Part shown: piece after piece, positions 33,743-45,280 of the stretch
How the letters are laid out: every line of letters begins with the position of its first letter
How positions within the stretch are numbered: position 1 is the stretch's first letter
Assembly: GCA_017435425.1 (NCBI GenBank)
Contig: JAFSFC010000038.1
Location: 1-64,000 of the forward strand
Reading direction: 5' to 3'
Origin: Ruminiclostridium sp.
GTDB lineage: Bacteria; Bacillota; Clostridia; Oscillospirales; Oscillospiraceae
DNA length: 64,000 nucleotides
Position numbers and translations under genes: made by a program
The notes under the pieces: generated by a model
Database searches by the model: none
What the model saw: the letters and a program-made list of their open reading frames with translations, nothing else
What the model was told of the DNA's origin: nothing

Positions 33743-35110
33743 TTAATATCCGAAACCAAACCCGAAGGGCCAGTTATAGCTGTAGTTGTTCTGCTGTTGC
33801 TGCTGAGACTGCTGCTGCTTCTGCTGGTACTCCTGCTGGGCCTTCTCCTGGAGGGCCTCCTTCTCGGGGGTGGATTCCTCCAGGGTCACTTCGATGGTCA
33901 GGGTCTCGCCGCTGCGGTAGACCGTCAGCTCCACGGTGTCCCCCACAGCGTACTCGTTCTTGGCAGCGATCAGCTCGTTGGCGGTGGTGACCTCGGTGTC
34001 CCCGATCTTGGTGATGATGTCGCCCGCCTTCAGACCGGCCTTCTCGCCGGGAAGGTCAGGGGTGACCACGATGACCGCCGCACCCTCAGGCACGCCGTAG
34101 GCCTGGACGGACTCGGGCACATCGTCCACGGAGATACCCAGCAGGGGCTTGCTCACATAACCGGTGGTGATGAGCTCATTGACCATGTCGGCCACATCAT
34201 CCATGGGGATGGCAAAACCAAGGCCTTCCACGGAAGCGGAAGCAGAGGAGCTGCCGGAGGAGTACTTGGCGGAGACAATGCCGATGACCTCACCATGGCT
34301 GTTGAACAGGGGGCCGCCGGAGTTGCCGGAGTTGATGGCGCAGTCGGTCTGGATCATGTTCATCTGTCGGCCGTCGGACATGGTGATGGTCCGGTCCATG
34401 GCGGAGATAATGCCGGTGGTCTCGGAGAAGGTCAGCTCACCCAGGGGGTTGCCGATGGCAGTGACCTGCTCGCCCACCAGCATGTCGCTGGACTTGCCGA
34501 TGACCACGGGGGTCAGGTCCTGGGCCTCGATCTTAATGACGGCGATGTCGTTGGCCTCCTCGCCGCCGATGAAGGTGGCAGGGTAGGTCTTGCCGTCCAC
34601 GAAGGCCACGGTGATGGCGCTGGCCCCGTCAATGACGTGGTAGTTGGTGAGGATGTAGCCGTCTTCCGTAATGACGAAGCCGGAACCGGCCGCCGCATTG
34701 GTGACGGTCTGTCCAAAGATGTTGGTGCTGACGATATCCACGGTGATACCCACGGAGGAGCCCACATAGGCGGCGTAGATCTCTGCGGTGGTCATCTCCT
34801 TCTCGGTGTTCACCGAGGTGACGTTGATCTCGGTGGGCTTTCGGTCCCCCACATAGAGGGTGGTGTCGCTGCCGGTGACCATTTCATAGATGGGAACGGC
34901 TGCAGCTCCCACCAGGGCGCACACCAGGCCCAGGGCCACGAACTTCACCCAGCCCTTTTTCTTTCTGGTTTTTTTGGGCTTCTGGGGTTCGGTGTGCATG
35001 GGGTCGCCATTGAAATCCCCCTGATTGCCGGGACCGGGCTGATAGCCGCCGGGGATGAAGGGGTCCCGCTCCGGGTTGTTGGTGTATTGATTGTTGTAAT
35101 TGGGATCCAT
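33743..35110 (-). CDS. htrA: HtrA/DegP-type serine protease with PDZ domain
   Basis: A 455-residue membrane-anchored quality-control protease. After a disordered N-terminus comes a membrane helix (about 58-80), the trypsin-like domain with His in TNYHVIDG, Asp in ANDIAVIKI and Ser in GNSGGPLFN, one PDZ domain (about 330-415), and a Gln-rich, aromatic tail ending in FGFGFGY. AGGAGG lies 9 bases before the ATG at 35110. It is a typical Firmicutes HtrA/YyxA-type S1C protein. Confidence 0.92.
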   Translation of the reverse strand: MDPNYNNQYTNNPERDPFIPGGYQPGPGNQGDFNGDPMHTEPQKPKKTRKKKGWVKFVALGLVCALVGAAAVPIYEMVTGSDTTLYVGDRKPTEINVTSVNTEKEMTTAEIYAAYVGSSVGITVDIVSTNIFGQTVTNAAAGSGFVITEDGYILTNYHVIDGASAITVAFVDGKTYPATFIGGEEANDIAVIKIEAQDLTPVVIGKSSDMLVGEQVTAIGNPLGELTFSETTGIISAMDRTITMSDGRQMNMIQTDCAINSGNSGGPLFNSHGEVIGIVSAKYSSGSSSASASVEGLGFAIPMDDVADMVNELITTGYVSKPLLGISVDDVPESVQAYGVPEGAAVIVVTPDLPGEKAGLKAGDIITKIGDTEVTTANELIAAKNEYAVGDTVELTVYRSGETLTIEVTLEESTPEKEALQEKAQQEYQQKQQQSQQQQQNNYSYNWPFGFGFGY

Positions 35111-35222
35111 GGGGTGTCCTCCTGGGTAGTCTTTCAAATGATTTATAATCAGTATACGGGGAAATTATGAAGAATTCGTGACGGAGCTATGAAAAAAAAT
35201 GAATAATTTACAGAAAGGGGAT

Positions 35223-36371
35223 TCAGCTTTCCCCCTGGCCGCTGTGAAGGATGGCGTTCATGTCGTTGGCCGCCAAGGCGATGTCCCCCACGGTGGCCCG
35301 GAACATGCCAGCCTTCCACAGGTTGCGGATCATAATAAGGAACACCGGGAAGAGGATCATGCCCAGGACCCCTGCCGTCTTCATGCCCACATAGATGGCC
35401 AGCAAGGACAGAAGGGGGTGCAGACCGGTCTGGTCCCCCACGATCTTGGGCTCGATGAACCGGCGGAAGAGGGTGATGACCCCCCACAGGATGAGCAGGT
35501 ACAGGGATTTTCGCCAGTCTCCCAGGATCAGGTCCACCACCATCCAGGGAACCATGACAGTGCCCGCCCCCAGGATGGGGATAAAGTCCAGGATGCCCAG
35601 CAAAAGGGCCAGCAGGGTGCCGTAGGGTTGTCCCATGATGGGAAAGCCCACCGCCAGGATCACCATGACACCCAGGGAGATGGTGGCCTCCGCCTTGAGA
35701 TATCCGCCGAAGGCGGCGGAGAATGCCCGGCGGAGCTGGTTCCAGAGGTGCCGCAGGCTTTCCGGGGTGTGCTTGGAGACGTAAGCCCGCAGGTTGGGGT
35801 AGTCAGAGGCCGTAAAGAACCAGGCCAGCAGGAAGAACAGGAAGGCCAGCACAAAGGAGGAGATGCTCCGGGCCGCCGAGGTGGTCTTTGGGACCAGCTT
35901 GGAGGCCAGCTCATTCAGCCAGGCCAGAAGCCGGTCAGACAGGTCGTGGACGATATCCTGGATGTTGGAGGGGAAGTGGGCCAGGACCTGGTCAAACATG
36001 GTCCCCAGCTCCCGGTAGATCCCCTGGAAGGTCTCCCACAGGCGATCCCAGTCCTGATAGAGGGCGTAAACTTCCCGCCAGCCCTTAACGGCCAAAGCCG
36101 CAACGATGCCGCCCAGGGCGCCCACCACCACCAAAATCATCACCAGAGCCAGAAAGCCCCGGGATATTTTCCACCGGTTGTGGAAAAAACGGAGGATAGG
36201 CTCGGTAACGGCTGTAAAGAGAAGGGCCAGCAGAAAGGGCATCACCAGCTCCAGAAGGGTAAAGCCCATGAGCAGGCCAAAGGCCAGCACCAGCAAAAAA
36301 ATCAAGGTACGAATGCCCAGCCGCATCCAGAGGAGCCTTCTCTGAGGGCCGGTGAGAGGGGTGTATTCCAT
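35223..36371 (-). CDS. ytvI: AI-2E family membrane protein, YtvI-like
   Basis: A 382-residue protein with seven to eight membrane helices of the AI-2E exporter family. The C-terminal block LLLGILDFIPILGAGTVMVPW is cut short here as GILDFIPILGAGTVMVPW and is typical of the sporulation protein YtvI. The ATG at 36371 follows AAAGGA; an upstream ATG at 36392 is in frame but unsupported. Position near gpr fits a sporulating organism. Function of YtvI is not firmly established. Confidence 0.8.
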   Translation of the reverse strand: MEYTPLTGPQRRLLWMRLGIRTLIFLLVLAFGLLMGFTLLELVMPFLLALLFTAVTEPILRFFHNRWKISRGFLALVMILVVVGALGGIVAALAVKGWREVYALYQDWDRLWETFQGIYRELGTMFDQVLAHFPSNIQDIVHDLSDRLLAWLNELASKLVPKTTSAARSISSFVLAFLFFLLAWFFTASDYPNLRAYVSKHTPESLRHLWNQLRRAFSAAFGGYLKAEATISLGVMVILAVGFPIMGQPYGTLLALLLGILDFIPILGAGTVMVPWMVVDLILGDWRKSLYLLILWGVITLFRRFIEPKIVGDQTGLHPLLSLLAIYVGMKTAGVLGMILFPVFLIMIRNLWKAGMFRATVGDIALAANDMNAILHSGQGES

Positions 36372-36503
36372 AACGATTCCTTTCCGGGTCATTGTATCAT
36401 CCCAGTACTCTCCGCAGTATACCCGGTATTTGTGAAGAAATCATGTCCTGCCTGTGAAAAAATGACAGGTTTCCACATAGTTTCCCCATTCTGGGGAAAA
36501 TAA

Positions 36504-36536
36504 AAAACCGTCTGAATGATTCAGACGGTTTTTATT
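36504..36536 (-). terminator. Terminator of rpsT
   Basis: AACCGTCTGAA, loop, TTCAGACGGTT with A- and T-runs, 9 bases past the rpsT stop. Confidence 0.9.
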
Positions 36537-36544
36537 GAACCAGA

Positions 36545-36805
36545 TTAGATCTTGTTCAGGCGCAGAGTCATCTTGCTCTTGCGGTTAGCTGCAGTGTTCT
36601 TGTGCAGCAGACCACGTGCAGCAGCCTGATCCACAGCCTTGACGGCCTCTTTGTATCTCTTATCGGCCTCGACGCGGTTGCCTTCGTTGATAGCAGCGTC
36701 AAAATACTTCAGCTGAGTCTTCAGTGCGGACTTAGCGGCCTTGTTTCTTGCAGCCTTTGTCTGATTGACCAGAACACGCTTCTTTGCAGACTTGATATTC
36801 GGCAA
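36545..36805 (-). CDS. rpsT: 30S ribosomal protein S20
   Basis: An 86-residue S20 protein binding 16S rRNA. The true start is probably the TTG at 36803-36805: it lies 7 bases after AGGAGG and gives the conserved start (M)PNIKSAKKR. A GTG at 36814 would add three residues and sits against the binding site. Such a TTG start allows autoregulation by weak initiation, as known for rpsT (UUG) in E. coli. A single-gene transcript with its own promoter and terminator; divergent from gpr, the standard spore-former arrangement. Confidence 0.93.
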   Translation of the reverse strand: MPNIKSAKKRVLVNQTKAARNKAAKSALKTQLKYFDAAINEGNRVEADKRYKEAVKAVDQAAARGLLHKNTAANRKSKMTLRLNKI

Positions 36806-36864
36806 ACCAAACACCTCCTCCGATTACATCAAAAAATAGTCACAAAAGTTCTGTGCAGGAATGT

Positions 36865-36893
36865 ATTCTAGCACAACGTTTTTGAAATTGCAA
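36865..36893 (-). promoter_or_regulatory. Promoter of rpsT
   Basis: TTGCAA and TAGAAT on the minus strand, 17 bases apart. Confidence 0.65.
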
Positions 36894-37006
36894 GCTTTTT
36901 TCGCAAAAAATTAGATTTTTTACATAATTTTTTGAAAAATGCTAAGAATAGTGGCAGAAATGCAACACTTCCACCATATCTGGTGGTCAACAGGAGGAAT
37001 CACCCC

Positions 37007-37909
37007 ATGACCAACGGCAGAAAAATCGACCTGGCCCTGGAAGCAAAGGAATTTGCAGAGGGCTCGGCGGAAAAAACTTCCCGTCTCTCCGGTGTCCGGG
37101 CAGAGGAGGACACCCTCTTCGGCCTGCCCCTGACCCGGGTGATCATTCTGGATGAGGCGGGAGAGGCCGCCCTGGGAAAGCCCAGGGGGACTTACCTGAC
37201 CCTGGACCTGCCGGAACTTCCCCGGGATCGTGACGAGATCCTCCGGACCGCCCGGGCGGTGGCCGCCATGCTGGAGGAGCTGCCCGACCTTCCCCCGGAG
37301 GGTTTGGCCCTGGTGGTGGGCCTGGGAAACCGTCAGATCACCCCCGATGCCATCGGCCCCAGGGCGGTTGACGCCCTCCTGGTGACCCGGCACCTGGTCA
37401 GGACCCTGCCGGAACAGTTTGCCGGCCTGCGGCCGGTGGCCGCCGTGGCAGCCGGAGTGGCCGGGACCACGGGCATGGAGAGCGGGGAGCTCATCGCCGC
37501 CCTGGTGAAGAAGCTCAAACCCTCCTGCCTGATCGCCGTGGATGCCCTGGCCGCCCGCCGGCAGGAACGGGTCTGCCGGACCATCCAGGCGGCCGACACG
37601 GGGATCGTCCCCGGCTCCGGGGTGGGCAATGCCCGAATGGCTCTGAACCAAGAGACCCTGGGCATCCCGGTGATCGCTTTGGGGATCCCCACGGTGGTGG
37701 ATGCCGGGACCCTGTGCATGGATCTCATGGAGGAGAGCGGCCAGGCATTTGACCCTTCCGTCTTCCGGACAGAGGGGGCTGAATGGTTCGTGACCCCCCG
37801 AAATGTTGACATGCAGATCGCCATCCTATCCCGTATTTTGGGCCTGGGGATCAGCACGGCACTGCATGTGGATTTCTCTGTGGAAGATGTGGAAAAGTGG
37901 ACCTCATAA
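37007..37909 (+). CDS. gpr: Germination protease GPR
   Basis: A 300-residue spore protease that degrades small acid-soluble proteins during germination. It is made as a zymogen; the start IDLALEAKEF resembles the processing site. The core VVGLGNRQITPDAIGPRAV and GTTGMESGELI are diagnostic. AGGAGG lies 9 bases before the ATG at 37007. In a sporulating cell it would be read by sigma-G, but I could not identify a clear sigma-G promoter. It shows that the organism forms endospores. Confidence 0.93.
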   Translation: MTNGRKIDLALEAKEFAEGSAEKTSRLSGVRAEEDTLFGLPLTRVIILDEAGEAALGKPRGTYLTLDLPELPRDRDEILRTARAVAAMLEELPDLPPEGLALVVGLGNRQITPDAIGPRAVDALLVTRHLVRTLPEQFAGLRPVAAVAAGVAGTTGMESGELIAALVKKLKPSCLIAVDALAARRQERVCRTIQAADTGIVPGSGVGNARMALNQETLGIPVIALGIPTVVDAGTLCMDLMEESGQAFDPSVFRTEGAEWFVTPRNVDMQIAILSRILGLGISTALHVDFSVEDVEKWTS

Positions 37910-37968
37910 GGGACAGGAAAAGTGTAAACCTTGAAAAAGTTTCCACAGCCGGGCGGAAAAATGGGACA

Positions 37969-38685
37969 TCAGCCCAGGATGAACTTCTCCAGATCGGCAA
38001 AGGACCCATGGGGCTGGTTGGAGATATCCTCCCCCTCCTTGTTGATGAGGCAGTTGGTCAGGAAGAAGACATCCATTCCCAGAGCCTTGGCAGCCCCGTC
38101 CTCGGTGACGTCGTTGCCCACCATCAGGCAGGTTTCGGGGTCCAGCCCCAGCTTTTCCACGATCTCCCGGTAGTACTTGGGGTTGGGCTTGGAGAAGGAG
38201 GAATTCTCATAGGTGGTGTAGAGCAGGAAGTCCTCCGGCTCCAGACCGGCCCAGCGGATGCGGCTCTGGGTGGCGATGGCAGGGAAGATGGGGTTGGTGG
38301 CCAGCACCACCTGGTACCCGGCCTTCTTCAGTTTTTCCACAATTTCCTTGGATTCTGGGGAAAACCCGCAGACTTTTTTCGCCCGCTGGAACTCATTGCC
38401 GTAGAATTCCTCGAAAACGGGGATATATTCCCGAACGTTTTCCCCATAGATGTGGGAAAATTCTGTCCAGAAGGCCTCCTCGTTGGTAACGGTGCCGTCG
38501 TTTTTCACCATGGCGGCCACGCCGGCCCAGATGTTCCCGGCCAAGGCCTTGGGGTCAAAGCCAAAGGGGGCCAGCTTCACAGCCAGATCCTTGAAGTAGG
38601 TGTAGGTGAACTGGTCCTGATCCATGGGCAGCAGAGTGCCGTCCAGGTCAAAGAGAATGGTGGTGTATTGTTTGCTGTGGTTCAT
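37969..38685 (-). CDS. HAD-superfamily hydrolase
   Basis: A 238-residue haloacid-dehalogenase-type phosphatase. Motif I is FDLDGTLLP (12-20), motif II ATNP (about 130), motif III includes SKPNPKYY and motif IV MVGNDVTED. The large four-helix cap suggests subclass IA (phosphoglycolate phosphatase-like), but the substrate is not readable. AAAGGAG precedes the ATG. It is read with, and follows, rnhA after a hairpin. Confidence 0.87.
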   Translation of the reverse strand: MNHSKQYTTILFDLDGTLLPMDQDQFTYTYFKDLAVKLAPFGFDPKALAGNIWAGVAAMVKNDGTVTNEEAFWTEFSHIYGENVREYIPVFEEFYGNEFQRAKKVCGFSPESKEIVEKLKKAGYQVVLATNPIFPAIATQSRIRWAGLEPEDFLLYTTYENSSFSKPNPKYYREIVEKLGLDPETCLMVGNDVTEDGAAKALGMDVFFLTNCLINKEGEDISNQPHGSFADLEKFILG

Positions 38686-38701
38686 GGGGTCTCCTTTTGT
38701 G

Positions 38702-38732
38702 AAGACCCTCCCTCGTCATGAGGGAGGGTCTT
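38702..38732 (-). terminator. Hairpin between rnhA and the HAD gene
   Basis: GACCCTCCCT, 7-base loop, AGGGAGGGTC, 4 bases after the rnhA stop. On the minus strand only TT follows, so it may be a leaky terminator. Confidence 0.5.
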
Positions 38733-38736
38733 GGGG

Positions 38737-39174
38737 TTACTTAAACTTCTTGCTCTCCGCCACGGCCAGTTCGTCGCAGCGGTTGTTGTAGGGGTTGGAG
38801 GCATGGCCCTTCACCCAGTGGTAGGTGAGCTTGTGGACCTGAGTGAGCCGCAATAACTCTTCCCACAGGTCGGGGTTCAGGGCGGGTTTCTTGTCGCTCT
38901 TTACCCAGCCCTTCTTTTTCCAGCCCCAGGCCCAGCCCTTTTCCAGGGCGTCAATGACATACTTGGAGTCGGAGTACAGGTCCACGGCGCAGGGCTCCTT
39001 CAGCAGGGACAGGGCGGCGATGACCGCCGTGAGCTCCATCCGGTTGTTGGTGGTGGCAGGGTCACCCCCGGAGATCTCCTTCCTGTGCTGGCCGTACATC
39101 AGAACAGCACCCCAGCCCCCGGGACCGGGATTGCCGGAACATGCGCCATCGGTGTAAATGGTGACTTGCTTCAC
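38737..39174 (-). CDS. rnhA: Ribonuclease HI
   Basis: A 145-residue RNase H that cuts RNA in RNA-DNA hybrids. The catalytic acids are in their usual places: Asp in [14 protein letters not shown], Glu in MELTAVI, Asp in YSDSKYV and a final Asp in NNRCDELA. The start is a GTG at 39174 that overlaps the stop of the upstream small membrane protein by four bases; AGGAG lies about 10 bases upstream. Confidence 0.93.
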   Translation of the reverse strand: MKQVTIYTDGACSGNPGPGGWGAVLMYGQHRKEISGGDPATTNNRMELTAVIAALSLLKEPCAVDLYSDSKYVIDALEKGWAWGWKKKGWVKSDKKPALNPDLWEELLRLTQVHKLTYHWVKGHASNPYNNRCDELAVAESKKFK

Positions 39175-39422
39175 TGCTTGTCCAGCTCCTTGGCAGCCTG
39201 TTCAGCCGCCTTTCTGGCCTCCTTCTTGGCATCGTGTCTGGCGTAGAGCAGCAGCCCCACGCCCACGCAGAAGAAGAAGATGGCCATGGCCAGATACAGT
39301 CCGCCGCCTTCCATGCCAATGGCGGGAATGACTTCATTCACAGTACGCCAGATGATCATGGCGCTGATCACAGACATGATGGTGCCAAAGAAGTAAAAAA
39401 TCTTACGGAACTGTCTATCCAT
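39171..39422 (-). CDS. Small two-helix membrane protein
   Basis: An 83-residue protein with two membrane helices (about 10-28 and 40-60) and a highly charged, Ala/Lys/Glu-rich cytoplasmic tail. AGGAGG precedes the ATG. It sits between gyrA (15 bases away) and rnhA (four-base overlap), so it is read with them. No family is recognised. Confidence 0.72.
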   Translation of the reverse strand: MDRQFRKIFYFFGTIMSVISAMIIWRTVNEVIPAIGMEGGGLYLAMAIFFFCVGVGLLLYARHDAKKEARKAAEQAAKELDKQ

Positions 39423-39437
39423 GTTCCTTTCCTCCTA

Positions 39438-41939
39438 TCAGGGTTCACTGGTCTCGTCGTCCATTTCCTTGTCCACCCGGGCCAGGGCAATGACCTTGCT
39501 GTCGGGGGAGACCCGCATGACCCGGACGCCCTGGGCGGTGCGGTTGTAGATGTTCACATCGGCGGCGGCCATACGGATGATGGTGCCGTCGTCAGAGATG
39601 ATCATGATGTCGTCGTCCTCGTGGACGGTCTGGACGGCGGCCACCTTGCCGGTCTTGTCGGTGACCTGATGGCCCTTGATGCCCAGGCCGCCCCGGTGCT
39701 GGGGCTCGCCGGTGGAGCGGATGAACTCCTCCATGACAGTCCGCTTGCCGAAGCCGTTTTCGGTGATGGTCAGCAGGGTGCACTCGGGATGGGCCCGGAC
39801 GCCGCCCACCACATAGTCGCCCTCTCTGAGCTTGATGCCCCGGACACCCACAGCGGTGCGGCCCATGGGCCGGACGTCGGTCTCCCGGAAGCAGATGGAC
39901 ATGCCGTCGTGGGTGGTGATGAGGATGTTCATGTCGCCGTCGGTCTCCCGGACGGAAATCAGCTCGTCGCCTTCATCCAGGGTCAGGACACGAAGGCCGG
40001 AGGTGCGGATATTCCGGAAGGCAGATTTCTCGGTGCGCTTGACGGTGCCGTTCCGGGTGACCATGAACAGGAAGCCGTTCTCGTCATAGTCCCGGCCGTG
40101 GAGCATGGCGGTGACCTTCTCCCCCGGCTCGAACTGGAAGATGTTGTTCAGATGGGTGCCCTTGGCGGCCCGGCTGGCCTCGGGGATCTGGTAACCCTTC
40201 TTCTTGTACACCCGGCCGGTGCTGGTGAAGAAGAGGATGTTGTCGTGGCTGGAGGCGGAGAAGAGGGTATCCACATAGTCCTCCTCCCGCAGGCTCTGGG
40301 CGGAGATGCCCTTGCCGCCTCGCTTCTGGCTGCGGTAAGTGGAGGCGGGCATGCGCTTCATGTATCCGGCGGCGGTGAGGGTGAAGACGCACTCCTCTTC
40401 CTCGATGAGGTCCTCGATGTCGATCTCGTCCTCCACGTCCTGGATCTCGGTCTGGCGGTCGTCGGCGTACTTTTCCCGAATTTCCAGCAGTTCTTCCTTC
40501 AGAACGCCCAGGAGCTTGGATCGGTCGGACAGGAGCTCCAAGTACCAGGCGATCTTCTCCTGAAGCTCGTCGTACTCTTTCTGGAGCTTTTCCCGGTTCA
40601 GGCCCTGGAGGGCGATCAGGCGCATATCGCAGATGGCCTGGGCCTGGACGTCATCCAGGTCGAAGCGTTCCATCAGATTCTCCTTGGCATTGTCATAGCT
40701 GGAGCGGATGATCTTGATGACCTCGTCGATGTTGTCCTGGGCAATGAGCAGACCCTCCAGCAGGTGGGCACGCTCCTCGGCCTTGCGCTTTTCATAGTTG
40801 GTCCGGCGGGTGATGACCTCCTCCTGGAAGGTCAGGTACTCGTCCAGAATGTGGCGCAGGGAGAGGATCCGGGGCTGGGACTGGTTGTTCACCAGAGCCA
40901 GCATGTTCACGGCGAAGGTGGTCTGGAGCTGGGTCTGGGTGAGCAGGTGGTTCAGGACCACCTGGGGGTTGGCGTCGTGCTTGAGCTCAATGACGATGCG
41001 CATACCGGTGCGGTCGGACTCGTCCCGGAGGTCGGAGATGCCCTCCAGCCGCTTTTCCTTCACCTGCTCGGCGATGGCGGCGATGAGCATGCGCTTGTTC
41101 ACCTGGTAGGGGAGCTCGGTGACGATGATGCGGGTGCGGTCGTGGTTGCGGCCGAACTCCTCGAACTCCGTCCGGGCCCGGACGGTGATCTTGCCCCGGC
41201 CGGTGGCGTAGGCAGAGCGGATGCCGGAGCGGCCCATGATGATGCCCTTGGTGGGGAAGTCCGGGCCCTTCACGTACTGCATCAGGTCGGCCAGGTCGGC
41301 CTCGGGATTGTCCAGCACGCAGACGGCGGCATCAATGACCTCACCCAGGTTGTGGGGAGGGATGTTGGTGGCCATACCCACGGCGATGCCGGAGGAACCG
41401 TTCACCAGCAGGTTGGGGAACCGGGCCGGCAGGACCTTGGGCTCCTTGCGGCTCTCGTCGAAGTTGGGCTCCCAGTCCACGGTCTCCTTCTCGATGTCGG
41501 AGAGCATCTCCCCGGCCATCTTGGCCATGCGGGCCTCGGTGTAACGGTAGGCAGCCGGGGGGTCGCCATCCACGGAGCCGAAGTTGCCGTGGCCGTCAAT
41601 GAGGGGATAGCGCATGGAGAAGTCCTGGGCCAGACGGACCAGGGCGTCGTACACGGAGGCGTCACCATGGGGGTGATACTTACCCAGCACGTCGCCCACG
41701 CAGGTGGCGGACTTCTTAAAGGGCTTGTCGGAGGTCAGGCCGCTCTCGTACATGGTGTAGAGGATGCGGCGGTGGACGGGCTTCAGACCGTCCCGGACAT
41801 CGGGCAGGGCACGGCCCACGATGACGGACATGGCATAGTCGATGTAGCTGTCCTTCATCTCCTTGACCAGCTCGGATTCCACAATCACCTGATTGGGGAA
41901 TGCGATATCCTCCGGTCTGTAGTCTTTGTTCTTGCTCAT
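39438..41939 (-). CDS. gyrA: DNA gyrase subunit A
   Basis: An 833-residue GyrA. The catalytic Tyr lies in [10 protein letters not shown] (about residue 118), the breakage-reunion core starts with [25 protein letters not shown] (shown only in part: [17 protein letters not shown]), and the C-terminus has six beta-pinwheel blades with the gyrase-type QRRGGKG box (here [11 protein letters not shown]), which marks gyrase and not topoisomerase IV. AAAGGAG precedes the ATG. It is separated from gyrB by prsW, which is unusual. Confidence 0.95.
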   Translation of the reverse strand: MSKNKDYRPEDIAFPNQVIVESELVKEMKDSYIDYAMSVIVGRALPDVRDGLKPVHRRILYTMYESGLTSDKPFKKSATCVGDVLGKYHPHGDASVYDALVRLAQDFSMRYPLIDGHGNFGSVDGDPPAAYRYTEARMAKMAGEMLSDIEKETVDWEPNFDESRKEPKVLPARFPNLLVNGSSGIAVGMATNIPPHNLGEVIDAAVCVLDNPEADLADLMQYVKGPDFPTKGIIMGRSGIRSAYATGRGKITVRARTEFEEFGRNHDRTRIIVTELPYQVNKRMLIAAIAEQVKEKRLEGISDLRDESDRTGMRIVIELKHDANPQVVLNHLLTQTQLQTTFAVNMLALVNNQSQPRILSLRHILDEYLTFQEEVITRRTNYEKRKAEERAHLLEGLLIAQDNIDEVIKIIRSSYDNAKENLMERFDLDDVQAQAICDMRLIALQGLNREKLQKEYDELQEKIAWYLELLSDRSKLLGVLKEELLEIREKYADDRQTEIQDVEDEIDIEDLIEEEECVFTLTAAGYMKRMPASTYRSQKRGGKGISAQSLREEDYVDTLFSASSHDNILFFTSTGRVYKKKGYQIPEASRAAKGTHLNNIFQFEPGEKVTAMLHGRDYDENGFLFMVTRNGTVKRTEKSAFRNIRTSGLRVLTLDEGDELISVRETDGDMNILITTHDGMSICFRETDVRPMGRTAVGVRGIKLREGDYVVGGVRAHPECTLLTITENGFGKRTVMEEFIRSTGEPQHRGGLGIKGHQVTDKTGKVAAVQTVHEDDDIMIISDDGTIIRMAAADVNIYNRTAQGVRVMRVSPDSKVIALARVDKEMDDETSEP

Positions 41940-41983
41940 AGTATCGTAGCTCCTTTACAGGATCGTTGCAGGGTCGTTTGAAA

Positions 41984-42013
41984 GGCGGGCCGATGTGGGC
42001 ATCGGCCCCTGCC
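41984..42013. repeat. Short fragment of hairpin repeat type 2
   Basis: GGGCCGATG-tggg-CATCGGCCC hairpin, the outer arms of the type-2 repeat without its middle. It lies between prsW and gyrA. Confidence 0.65.
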
Positions 42014-42029
42014 ATGTTTCGTTTCTATC

Positions 42030-42725
42030 TTAGGAAAAGCTCAAAGGTCCGTCTTCTCTGGCGCTTTTACGAAGGAGTCTCACCACGTAGATCACCAACC
42101 CGATGAAATAGGGGTAGAAGATCCAGCCAAAGCCCACCAGCAGGAAGTCGTAGAACCCGTGGAGGACGGCGGCGGTAAGCCAGGCCCGACGAAGAAGAGC
42201 CTGGGCCTGCTGACGCTGGCCCATGGTCTCCATCCATTTGGCGGTGCCCACCCCCACGCCCATGACCACGCCGAACATGGCATGGCCGGGGATGGAGAAG
42301 ATGGCCCGGAGAACGGCGGTGGAGAAGCCGTTGGTCAGCACGTACATCACGTTCTCCACAGCGGCAAAGCCCAGGGAGACAAAGACCGAATAGACCACGG
42401 CGTCAAAGCGGAAGTTGAAGTTGGGGTCGTTCCAGGTGTTTTTCTTCAGCACCCGGTACTTGACTCCTTCCTCAATGAACCCCGGGATGCAGAAGTAGGA
42501 CAGGAAGAGGTAGCCTAAATAGCTCCAGGGGAAGAAATCCACAAACTGGGCGGCCAGCAGCTCCAAAATCAGGATGGGGAACATGCCCAGCAGGCCCTTG
42601 AAAAAGAGGCCCATCATCATTCGGGGGGGCTCCCGCTCGATCTTGTCCATGCGGTAGATGACTCCCATCAGGACCAGGGGCGGGATGAGAGCCGCCAGGA
42701 GGAGGAAAAGTACACTTTCCAGCAT
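42030..42725 (-). CDS. prsW: PrsW-type intramembrane metalloprotease
   Basis: A 231-residue membrane protein with about seven helices and the motifs of the PrsW/CAAX-like protease family: FIEEGVKY (about 83-90), AAVEN (about 120-124), HAMFG and LHGFYDF. PrsW of B. subtilis cleaves the anti-sigma factor RsiW. Here it lies between gyrB and gyrA, 90 bases upstream of gyrA. An anti-sigma substrate could be the ECF partner at 660-1436, but this is speculation. Confidence 0.85.
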   Translation of the reverse strand: MLESVLFLLLAALIPPLVLMGVIYRMDKIEREPPRMMMGLFFKGLLGMFPILILELLAAQFVDFFPWSYLGYLFLSYFCIPGFIEEGVKYRVLKKNTWNDPNFNFRFDAVVYSVFVSLGFAAVENVMYVLTNGFSTAVLRAIFSIPGHAMFGVVMGVGVGTAKWMETMGQRQQAQALLRRAWLTAAVLHGFYDFLLVGFGWIFYPYFIGLVIYVVRLLRKSAREDGPLSFS

Positions 42726-42780
42726 ATAATTAGCCTCGCTAGAGTTTCGTGTTAATAAATCAGTGGCGATAGAAGTGCCA

Positions 42781-42908
42781 AAGGCTCCCTTGTGTAAAGG
42801 GAGCTGTCAGCCGCACAGGCTGACTGAGGGATTGTCGCGTATCGGCAGGCTACAACCCCTCCGTCTTCGGCTTTGCCGAAGCCACCTCCCCTTACACAGG
42901 GGAGGCTT
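42781..42908. repeat. Imperfect MITE-like repeat, type 3, copy 1
   Basis: 128 bases that begin AAGGCTCCCTTGTGTAAAGG and end in an imperfect inverted copy with CTTACACAGGGGAGGCTT. Inner hairpins are AGCC-x-GGCT and CGGCTTTGCCG. It is the common Firmicutes hairpin element; a diverged copy is at 54390-54523. It lies between gyrB and prsW. Confidence 0.8.
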
Positions 42909-42928
42909 ATCGCTCTCAAAAATATAGA

Positions 42929-45183
<2,255 letters not shown>

Positions 45184-45235
45184 GGACAAACCCTCCCTTC
45201 CAAAAAGTACCCTCTACTAATAGGCAAAAAACCGG

Positions 45236-45262
45236 GTTTCGTGTACGCAAATGTACACGTTT
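45236..45262 (-). terminator. Hairpin after recF
   Basis: CGTGTAC, loop, GTACACG between recF and remB. A T-run follows on the minus strand after about ten bases, so it may be a weak terminator. Confidence 0.35.
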
Positions 45263-45280
45263 CAAAAAATTATTTTTAAC

